From contig CAIIXF020000002.1 of assembly GCA_903813345.2 (NCBI GenBank), forward strand, positions 23,824,455-23,888,454: a stretch of DNA of 64,000 nt, read 5' to 3'. Source of the stretch: Owenia fusiformis. Its lineage: Eukaryota; Annelida; Polychaeta; Sabellida; Oweniidae. The translations under genes and the position numbers were made by a program. Positions 39,801-51,800 of the stretch are shown here, in pieces; the stretch's first letter is position 1; each line of letters begins with the position of its first letter. Under the pieces are notes generated by a model. It was not told the origin of the DNA. It saw nothing but the letters and a program-made list of their open reading frames with translations, and did not search any database.

Positions 39801-42800
39801 ACTCTAAACTGATAAAACTTGAACAGGATCATATCATATAGTACATAAATGTTTGACTAGATAGCATACTCCTATGTTTCTCTGCTGACAGGCAGTATAT
39901 TTTCTCTATTAGTCCTTCTAAACATGTTTACAATACAAGATCTTAACAATAACAAAATATGCATATTAGTAGTACACTATTGTGCTTTTCAGTACATGTA
40001 TAGTGCTCTATCCAATCATTTGTAAAATACAAACATACAATAATTCCTCATAAGTATAATATTTTTCAGAGCAACCGTCAATTGCTGTTTCATTTTCATA
40101 CTTAATGTTGACTTTATAACATAAAATATGCTGCTAATAATCTGTAAGGGCAAGCAATGTTATCTGCAATGGGAAGCCTTGACCTTAAATTGAAAGCCAT
40201 CTTTCTCCTACTACACTTATGAACCAGCAACCAGGCACAAAAATGCTCTGTTTAATATCAAATGGCATCATCATTGATCAACTGTGCTGTGAATTGGTCA
40301 GCTATGCTGCAATTGTAGAACAATTGATTTCTCCATATTGAAAGGAGGAAATACCCAAAGAATTCATTTTGATGTCTAAAAAACAAGCAGACAGACAAGC
40401 AGTTTTGGAAAGAAGGGAGGACATACCCAAAGAATTCATTTAGATGCATCTAAAAAACAAGCAGGCCGACAAGCAGTTTTCTTGGAATTCTGATCAATAT
40501 AGTTGTAGCACCCACTCATCCACCCACCTGTCTGCACACCCGTTGCAAGACAATACCAATATAGCGCAATATAGTACAATAAAAAAGCATTGTCACATAA
40601 TATTTTTCAGAAAAATCCCTGTTAAACAATCAATTCATCCGAGGGGCCTCACATACTTTATACCCTTCACCTTGAAATCTACTGTCCATAGTTACATTCA
40701 ACATGAGGGTCTAGAAACTAAAGAATCTACTGATCCATAGTTACATTTAACATGAGGGTCTAGAAACTACAGAATCTACTGATCCATAGTTACATTTAAC
40801 ATGAGGGTCTAGAAACTACAGAATCTACTGATCCATAGTTACATTTAACATGAGGGTCTAGAAACTACAGAAACTAGCAAGTGCCATATAAGATATTTGA
40901 TACAATATAAAACACTGTAGTAAGTGAGTTAACTTGGTGATAACAAATTATCTTGAAATAATGTAAACATATAAATTCCACCCTTCTGGCTCAGATTATG
41001 ATAACATAGGACAGATTACAACTAAGAAATGTATAGGCTCTTTTTTACAGTCTATTCACAAGTGGGGTACATATGCCCCACGAAATATCTCAAGTTACTC
41101 TGATATGCCACTTATTTAAGGTGGACTATGAGATATTGGAGATACTATTCACAAACCGCTGAAAAAACAAACAAAATTATTTCTGTTTTCTAATCAACCC
41201 ACTATTAATGATTCAGACAAAAAGTATCGCCAAAAACAGAATGTGACATCCAACACCAGTTCAACATATTTTCACTTTCACATTCACATTCGATCCAGTG
41301 AAAATTGGTAAAATACGAAGTTCTCATAACCTGGAACTCTATTTTGAAGAAATGAAATCAAACTTTTGAAAGGGTAATTTCTTTAATATGACAAAGACCA
41401 ATCAGCACAGTACTAACTTCAAGATTCAAAACTCACAACTGCTTGACTGCTAATGGCAATTTCTTCAAAACCTGGCTATGGACTTGGAAAAACAAGTTGA
41501 CTAATGGGCAGTGAACTGAATGCCACTATGTTGAATTGGGCAATCATGTTGGTTTCAACCTTAGTTGTAAACCCTGATTAACTATACATGTAGATGAAGT
41601 TCTCTTTTAAAGAAGCAAATTTAAACTATTTGTTTTGGAAAGAGGAAAGAATCACTAAAAATGACCATGTTTTCACTAACATCTTGATTTGTTGTTCTAT
41701 CACAAAAACGTCAAATAAAATCTTGAAAAATCATACTTTATTTTCTGTAAACTGGTATATCAACTGCAGGGTCTAACCAATGTTGAAACAATGTGAGTTT
41801 CTTCTCCAATTCATGATTAAAACCTTATAACCATGGAAACGTGGAGAGCTCATAAAATATAATTTTGGATATTTTGACTCTGAGAGCTTGAAATGTTTGT
41901 CAGAATCGTGGCAGATATTAGGAGTTTAAAGATCAGAACTTTAAGAATTGAGCATACGTATGGGGAGATCAATCTGCCAATGCTCCTGTTTCAAACATTT
42001 TCTAACGTCAAGTGCATGTTAAACATAGGCAAGTGAAACAGCTTTAGTATCGCAAAACAGTGTTCAACTTGGGAGGTGTTCCACTTACAGAGGTTCGCTT
42101 ATGTAAAGTTAATGGGTAACATGACTTGGAAATGTGTTCTACTTAAAGAGGTGTTCCACTTAACAGGTTTTACTGTGTATGCAAAATTGTGTACCATTTT
42201 TGGGGGATAAAGAGGACAATTTTTTAATTTTTAAACAAGTCATCCAATAGATGCCATGTGAGTCCATTTGAGAATTTTGAAAATTATTATAAAATTGGGG
42301 TATTATTGATCTTTTTTTGTCACAATTGAGAAAATAAGAATTCTCGTAGAGAAAAGATGGCTAGAATGCTCCCTAATATTCAAATCTCAAATTGCCTTAA
42401 TTTCGTAAAACTGGGCCAAACTTTTCATCCCTTTAGGTCTTTCCTAATATTGTGTGACACATCCTAATCATGACCATTTGCCTTTTATTTCTGTCAAAAA
42501 ATGATATATGATTTAACTAAAAAGACCTTCACCGGTCTCTCCGACCTTTTTAGCAAATCATGACCAATCAACAAATTATTCAGAAAAGTCATACTCTTTA
42601 GCTTCCCTTGGCTTGGATAGTGGATAACTATTTTGCTTATCATGCATTTTTGTATATTTACAAACCAAACTGACAAGTCGTTTTGGAATGTCCCACACAT
42701 TTTTCCTCTGGTCTTGAGGTATCATACCCTGATCCCAAGAGTATGAATAACTACCCTCTTAAAAGGACAAATAAATATAATTTTAAAAGTGATCAGATCT

Positions 42801-45800
42801 GAATAGCCACATAAGTGGCTGCCAATGCCTTTGAAGTTTAATAAATACAAAATAAATGACTAAATTTGATTTTAAGTTTTGATTTCAATCAGCCTTCTCT
42901 GATTAAGAGAAAGGCTACATCGATGGGTTAGCACTTCAAGTTCTATTGAAGGGTAACTGCTTTGTAAAGTCTGCTAGGGGATTGAATTCACTAGAGACTG
43001 AGCTATCCCAGAAACAACTAAATACCACTTAAGTAATCTTAGGTAATCTGAATGGTTAAAAGGGGTCACATGACCTGTGCTATGACTTCTGGGAGTAAAC
43101 ATTAACCATGAATTCCTTCATACAAATAGCTCTGTATGAAACATTCTGCATACAGAGAAGCTGGAATATTTGAGAATATGGTTAGATGAATGTTCATTAT
43201 CCATGGTATGAAAACTGTGCAATCATCCATATTTGTCTGAGATATATAGCGTTGTATTAATGATCAGGTCCTCCCTTAATCCTGGCGAGTAGTCTTGTAT
43301 CAAGTCTCAAGACCCCCTCCCTCTCCATCTTCTTTACGTGTTGAACAAGTTAGGCCAGTGTAAGAGGTCAAGAGGCTGTGAAGCAGGACTACCCAACTCA
43401 GGGGCAGATCCAGAAACCAACAAGAGGGGGGCCCATATTTGAAGTCTGAAAAAAATTCTGCGCTATGCGGAAAATACTTTGGGCCCCTAACCCAAAAAAT
43501 GGGCTTGATTTCCGAAACTTTGATTTCTGCCTATTTTCTGAAAAATTTGGCCTAAAATTAAATAATAAGGCCTTTAAAGCCTACTTTTGCCCAAAAAACC
43601 ATTAAAGCCCATTAAACGGGCCTTTTAAAAGTTTTGACCCCAACATTTTTTTGACCCAATTTTTTTTCTGTGCCCACTTGCCAGTGCAACTTGTGTGCAA
43701 TATCATTATAATACAACCACCTTACTGGATTTTACTTGCTCTCAGTACCTTATGATAAAGGGGGTCCTTGAGTTGATAATTACCACAAGACCCAAAAATG
43801 TACATGTAATATTATGCAAAAAAACATTCAAGTGATGCAAAATCAAACTCTTTACAAAACATAATAGATTCAGACAAATTTTCTAAAATATGACCTTGCT
43901 TAAATGACCTCCTAAAAAGTTATATTTTGACTTATTGATTAATAACTTGGCCTAAAAACATTGTTTGTCTGGGTTTGTAGTGGATAAATAGCTACAATTT
44001 TTGCAGATATAGTTGCAGGTCATATTTGAAACTGTTACCAGCATGTGTCTCTGCTTTAATAGTGCAAATATGTGGAAGTCTTGGATTAAGGCCATTTAGA
44101 CTTTTCCCCTCTCTTATAAGTAACAGAACATAGCATAGGCACCAGCCTTTCATCTAATCCATCCTTTTTATGTTAAGTTAAAACATTATAACCAGATGAA
44201 TGTAATGTAAACATAGACAAATAAGGCATAAACGCAAGATGCCAAACTCAAAATATAAGATGCCAAACTCAAAATCCAAGATGCCAAACTCAAAACGCAG
44301 GATGCCAAACTCAAAACGCAGGATGTCAAACTCAAAATGCAAGATGCCAAACTCAAAACGCAGGATGCCAAACCCAAGACGCAGGATGCTAAACTCAAAA
44401 CGCAAGATGCCAAACTCAAAATGCAAGATGCCAAACTCAAAATGCAGGATGCCAAACTCAAAACGCAGGATGCCAAACTCAAAACATAGGATGCCAAACT
44501 CAAAACGCAGGATTGTCAAACTCAAAATGCAGGATGCCAAACACTGTCCACAAAAGAAGTTGGAGACTATGTCACCACATGAGGTGGTCAATGTCACCAC
44601 TTGAGGTGGTGCTAAAATCATAATTGAGTAAGAGAGAGACAGGGAGACCCTGAACTTCCCCTTCTCCCATTTAAGGAGAAAGAGAGATACAGAGAGGGTG
44701 GTACAGCGTATTGATACAAGACTAATTTGTGGTAATATGGTTCCAGAAATCAAATCAAGCCTAATATGATATACTATATATTGAGTTAGGGTGGACAGTA
44801 ATGCTCCAGATTGTATTATGCACTATCCTTGATTTAGTTAGAAAACAGGTGGAAATTAAACATCTGTACAAATGGTATGTTTGTGTAACATATTCTGAAT
44901 CAAATCAAGGTCATGTGTAACCCCCCCCCCAACATATCCAGTTAAACCTGTATGAAAATTGAAGGCCATTGATTTTGTTAGAAGTGTTCAGCTTGGGATG
45001 TGTTCAACTTATTGAGATACGATTAAAATAGTGCACACCTCCTCTGTGTGAGAAAGTGTATAGTCAAGTAGTGGGAGGGGGCCACTGGGTCCTGAGCCAG
45101 ACTAAGATGAACATTAAACCAGGCCACCTTTTAGAACCTGATACGGGATTACTCAAAGTATGTACATGTATAATTTGTATGTATTTCTCAAAAGTGAATT
45201 CTATAGTTAGTGTTAATTTAAGCATACATTTTTTAAAAAAAAAGAATCAAGGCAAAAGTATATTTCACCCACAAGATTTGCGAGATTTGATGGAATGCAA
45301 AGTTGAAGAAATTGTCTCATACAAAGGGAATGTAGTAAGAGATCATTCAGCTCAAATTGACTTGCAATATCAAATTTACATAGTATTTATCATGTTTTGA
45401 CATGTCAATAATAAACAAACTCACATAAAATGATTGTAGTACATATTCGAAGTAAAAAATAAACATCTGTGTCAGGAACCAATAGAAACACTCACTTTGC
45501 ACCAAACGGCATTTTCAAAAAGACAGGGCAACTATATTTGACATGAAAAGCATGCCCCCCCCCCCAACTATCATCAAATGGTGTGCTGGGCCTGATATAT
45601 AACAAACAGTAAAGCCGGTATATAGTGAACACCTATGGAGCCACAAAACGTGTTCACAGTACATAGATGGGATCTTATACAGGAGTCAATATGAAATGTG
45701 TCTTGAAGTGGTGTTCACTAAGCACAATTGCTCACTAGAGAGAGGTGTTCAGGTTTCAATGTACATGATTGTCGATTGACTAAAACCAGAGTCAGGAGAG

Positions 45801-48800
45801 AATCTGATGACTAAACCCTGAGCATATAACTACATGTATATTACATGATGATTAGCCCTGAAGTAGACTTATCAGATGTACAGGTAATCACATTAGAACC
45901 ATAGTGCTTTATCAGGACTGACTAATATAACACGCTATCTCAATATATTGACTTAATTATTGTGAAATGAGCCTGTAGCTATCTACCTGTTGGATTCCCT
46001 GATAAACTTGAAATAGAAAAATGAGGAAATGCTCAATAGACTAGATGCGAGTAGAAATAATTGAACATTTAGAAATGTGGTTTTAAAAAAAGTTTATCAA
46101 CTTTGAAAATTTAATTTTCTTTGAAAATGTGACGTCTAGGTTGGGGAGATTCCCCAGGTTACAAAATCACAAAAAGTGAAATATCTTTTATTGTACTCGA
46201 CAGATAACATTTTCTTTTACTGGACATATTTCAATTTGTATAACTATCAGATACATAAGGGTAATATGAGAAGTGAACCACTAAAACTGATGAATATTCA
46301 AGTTTATGGGAACTTTGCAATACTCTGCAATGTTATTTCCCCCAAATAAGCCACCTGGTAGCGAAACTCGTAACTGCCTACTCACATCTGAGTAACTGAC
46401 TGCATGTTTCCAAGGAGGGAATGGAGATGATGGTTTCTGACCCATGCACTTACATGAGAATATAAACAAATCGGTGGCTGTCTTATGTCTTGTCTACTTT
46501 TATTTTGATTAAAGAGTAAAATATCTTATATACTTCAGATGAAATAAGGTTTTCGTATGGTCATTTAAAATTTGGCAAAAATCCTATAATATTAAGCTTA
46601 AGGTCACACTGTCATCTTCACATTATTGAAAAGAATATTTCCATACAGTTCAAAGGACAGCCCCGAAAAATTGAAACCCATACCTTTATTCATCTTGGTC
46701 ACTAATAAGTTAATAACATATTTTACTGGGGTTGTGCATATGACTGCAGTATAAAGTAGGAAGGCCTTCATCAAAATAGCATTGTAAGTAAAAAGGTTAA
46801 GTTAAATCTAATCCCTCTTTATCTCAATGTCACTACAGCCTTGTAGCCAGTTTTTGCCAAAAGGGTTCAGCTTTTTAAAAATTCCAGAGGAGTCCACATT
46901 TGACAATTTTGGCCCAAAATCACTTGTGCCTAAAGTAACTGTCACATTAGCCATGTGAGCTTACCCTTCGCCAACGTGTGACTAATTTTGGGACACTGAG
47001 CCTACACAGCCTAAGTCTTGAAATATTTCAGCAAATGTATCCCAATTTTGATATTTGTTTCCTTGTTAAAGATATATATCAAATATTTTGCTCTATGTTT
47101 AACTACCCCCTCATTAACGTTCCTCAGCTAGCTCATAAATGTACTTCAATCTAATTTATTAATTATAAGACTTGAGGTTCGCACCTTAAAAACACATGTC
47201 ACATTTTTGATCAGTTTTGTACAAGTTAACTCAAAAATTCCAAACCCACAAATAAAAAAAACTATATTTCACCGTGTAAAATCTATATGACATTTTCTAC
47301 AAGTGAATTTTATTCCATACCTTCTTAGAATGGCAGATTTCATAGATAAACGTTAAAATAAAACAATGTATCAATATATACCAGATCTAACCAATTCCAG
47401 AGTTAGGATATATCAGCAATCAATGACAACCTTATTTGTATCGCTTATACTATGTAGTGATTCTACATTATCCTTGTTGTATCAATATAGGGTGCTTCAA
47501 GCAAGTGAGCGCATGCAGCACCCACCTGAGATTTTGAAAGCAGCCTTGCACCCACCTGAAAATCTATTTGCAACCACTTGAAAATGACCAAAATCATAAA
47601 AAATTGGCATATTTTGACCAATTTTTGTCTGAATTGTAAAAATGAGAATTTTGCACCCCCTGGGAAAAAATCCTGGGGAGATCACTGAAGGGTAATGTGT
47701 ATGAAAGAGACCCAGAAATCACTTTCCTATTCAGCAAATCATGGCATATTTCAAAGCTCATATTTCCAATCAACTTGACCACCATTCAAAACTCTATATA
47801 ACCTATCTATAAGAGAAATCAAGACAATTCCATCATTGTTGATAAAATCATTCCAAAATATAAGCTTGCATGTTTGAGTCACAAAATGGTATGTAGGTTT
47901 ATGACTCAGACATTAAAAATATAGAACTCTGCAAGGTTTAACTGTATCCGATCAATGTTTTACATATCTGTAAAAAATTATGGTCTGTATATAGTATTCT
48001 GAACATTTTCTTGCTGAGAAAAATACTATAGATAGACTTTTTAAACATAATGTCATAACTAAGAAATCTAATATGAGGCTGACCATGGGTGGTAATTCCA
48101 TGGGAAGGGGATGGTGGGGGGAGGTGCCAACTTGTCAATTGATTTTACAGTATGTCTGCGTGTTTAACCTCACTACCTGTCTTATAGAGGAAATCGCAGA
48201 TAGATACACCTTTAATTGGATAATGTAACATTGCATGTGTTCTAAAAATACTGCATATGTCTGAGTTACGTAAACCTACATACAACTTCCTGTTATATTC
48301 TTTAATGGCACCAATTTGGTCTTGTACATGCACAGAGTATACATGTATAGTTATCAGGCTAATGAACCTAACTATTCCTGACTGAGAGCGAATTTCTTTA
48401 CTCAACTTTGACTCTAGAGACTTTAGAGATACATTCAGCACAGGTCCAAACCAAGAGTCAATAGTCTATTCCTGAAATTGTATGAAGCACTACTTTGGGT
48501 GTAAAACTCAAAGGGAAAATCAAAAAGGGATTTCTAATTCCACCAGTAGTTTCATTAGCAGCAGGCAACAAGCCGGTTGTTTTCACAAAATCGCCTGTTG
48601 TTTTTATGGACTTTTCAACTTTTCCATGTTAAATTTATAATTTCCAATAAATTTGCCTGTTGTTTTTATTTATTTAGCCTGTTTAAAGTAATTCTAGTGA
48701 AGCCCCTGTCTACCCTCTCTAAGTTTCATTAATGTCAACTGTAAAACATGCATTTCCTTGCTTGTCCGTCCTTCATAACAGGGCTTAGATGCTATAACAG

Positions 48801-51800
48801 CGATGGAAATACGTGAAATACCAGAAACCAAGCCTGTTCAGATGTACAATGAAGAAATTAAGAGACCCAAGAGTCATTGACATTTGAGCTGTAGTGGGTA
48901 CAGATAAACTTGTTTATTATTAAACATGTATATCTAAGTACACTTGAAGCAATTACTTCTCTTGAAGTTCTACCCTTTTCAAGATTTCAGTGTGAAGCTG
49001 CCATTCCAAATTCAGGATATGATGCCATTTTTACATTCTGATTTAATCAGAGTCTCTCTTTGCCCCATACTTGAAAAGGGTGTATTCCATGGGATAGTAC
49101 AGGCTGCTAGAAATATCTAAACTTACCATATTGTCTCTGGCGTCTTCAACAGTTGCTATCAGCTTTCCAAACTCCTTCAGTGATCGAGCTGCAATAAAAA
49201 CATCACATATCAGTATTGTAAATTAAAATATATACCATTCAACAAACTGGGACTATATTAATGCAGAGAAAAACATGAATTCACCCAAATTAATGTGCAA
49301 TTATTTCCATCAATTGCACATCCAGGATTTTTGTCAGTGTCATATGCTTTATGGTATATACTTATGGAAATAAAGATAAATCAAAATATATTACATTTTT
49401 GGTCTCCAAATCTTCAGTGTTGATAGAAAATTGAATGATGTATCACAGGTGAAAAAATTTAAGAGATTGGTCTATAAAAAGCATCTATGTAAAAAAAGTG
49501 TCCATTACTTATCGATCATCCCTCGTATATACTACATGGTACATATTCTGTAATATTTTCAATTGAAAATGAAACTTGATGGATGGAAGTGAATTCATGG
49601 TTAACTTCATAATCATGTGATCAGGTCTTAGCCAATAAGAGAGTCAGCAACATATTCAAAGTACATGCATGATCATTTTACAGAAGTGGGAGTTTTGTTT
49701 AGCTCAAATCAAAAAAGAAGGTCAATGGTTTGATAATGTTTCTTGATAACATAAAAATTGACCTCCCACCATTCATTCTTCAGATATTTGTGGAAAGGGT
49801 CACTTTAACCCCTGGAACTGGAAAGTGTTTTATTATAATTACAATATGTTTGGCTAATGATTGGTTAATGAAACTTATACACCTAAATTAAAGATAACAA
49901 GGTATTAACGTGCAAAATGTCACCACCTGCCATTTGTTACAGATGCCATGTTACAGACGCAATGCTACAGATGCCAAACACCAAAAACCATCCACAAAAA
50001 AGTTAGAGACAATAACAATGTGGTGGTGACATAACCAACTGGTAAGTGATCTGTTATGTTCAGTCTATAACACCAAACACGCTTCGCTAGGCGCTGACGC
50101 CGTTACCATAAGGTCATGATTTGTGACGTGTGAGTTCTTTGAGTGTATTCATTTCAAAAATGTCCTTACCAATAATGATTTCATCATCAGTCTGCTCCTC
50201 TCCAATATGCTCCCAGCGGAAATCTTGAAGATTTTGGGACAAATTTCTTTGTGCCTTGGATAATGCTGCAATGGTCAAAGTATTATTTCATTATGCAATT
50301 TGCTATATTATTTAATCCTGTCATAGTAGTCAATGAACAAGGTACAATGACAAAATGTGACCACTTGGTTGCAATCATAAAAGTACAACATTTTGAAACA
50401 AACCAAGTGATGTCAAACGCTGATCATCAAAAATGGGGCTACAGCGATATCGATGTATTCCTTGATTGTTGATTCCTTGATAACATCATAATATAAGAGA
50501 TATATCTAAAACAATCGTAAAACCTACACCCGGAGGAAGCATAACCATTAAATCATTATTTTTTGTGACTGAAATTTCGTAAAAAAAATTCCCTGCTCAA
50601 AACCATATTTTCTGATTTTGAGAGAATATGTTTTGAGAAACAATAAAATTTCAGTGAGACAAATAAGAAGGTGGTGTCAAATTACTACAGAATTTGATTT
50701 TAAACTGTAAAGTACAGACATAACTTCAAAATCATCAAATAGTTGAGTGACATTTCCTCCAGGCTTAGGATATACTTTCTCGCATCACAATGATGTTTTG
50801 GTTGACAGATATATCAAGTCAAAATGTTTTTATCTAAACCTGATTTCCTGGCCTGACCTCGTTGTTTGAACTTGAAATATAAGAGTTACCTGAAGATTGG
50901 GAGTCTTACTTACCCTCTAGAGGTTAGAACGCACATTTCAATGAAACCATATCAACTTTGTTTTGTTCATGATGAAGCATAAGCACAGTACTTGATTGAA
51001 ATTTGTGTAATGCTTTTTGGACTTTTCAATTTTCCTTGTGTTTACTTCCGGGATGCGTTGCCCCTATCACAAAATAATGTATTGACCTTGAACTTTAATC
51101 TTGTGACATGTCATCCAACCATGACTGATGTGAAAATAATTGAAATATTAGGAAAGAATGTTTTGGATGGCCTGTTCTAAGATAGAAGAAACTTCATAAT
51201 CTACAGTTGAACTATTGCTCTGAATGGAATGCTGCGCAGACAAACATTCAATTCTCACAATGTTGGCTAATTTATTATATTGAAACTTCCGGAACTTACA
51301 AGGAAATCATTCATTTTCACGGTCCATATTTACCTCTTGGATATTGTGCTAAATGCTCTATGGTTGACGCAACAAAGGTGATAGGGTTTCATTGAAATGT
51401 GTGTTATAACCTCTAGAGGGTAAGTAAGACTCCCTAATCTTCAGGTAACTCTTATATTTATATTTCTACCGACAAAGTCAGGCCAGGAAATCGGGTGTAG
51501 TGCTGCCTCATATTGCTGTCAATTTAGGTAGAGATTGTTTGAACCAAGATGGCATCCATATTATGAATACGACTTTATGACTTCAAATACAATTGTTCCC
51601 TTGGTATATTTTTATTACGGAGTGGCTCCAGGACCGACAATTTTGTCGGTACTGAAGACTGTCCAGGGGTATTTGCTGGGGTACCGACAATTGTCGGCAC
51701 TCTATCGTCACCTAGTAGTGCCAGATAGAGAACCGACAATTGTCGGTACGCAAGTGGCTGCTACGTGTTTTTGCTAGAGAGCCGACAATTTCATAAATAA

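Larger units (their letters stand above)
31817..49126. other. GRAF intron 3 (17.3 kb)
   Basis: Apart from the arrays and elements listed, it contains degenerate repeats of GGGGGG(T/C)CA type near 38175, 43400 and 46840, GTGTTCAC-type repeats near 42058, 44980 and 45612, and poly-C tracts near 37559, 44921 and 45555. I see no nested gene; open frames are short and unrecognised. Confidence 0.65.

Noticed and set aside
44178-44753. 191-residue frame with FEFGILR repeats
   Set aside because: Translation of the 21-bp array within a pearl-like element.
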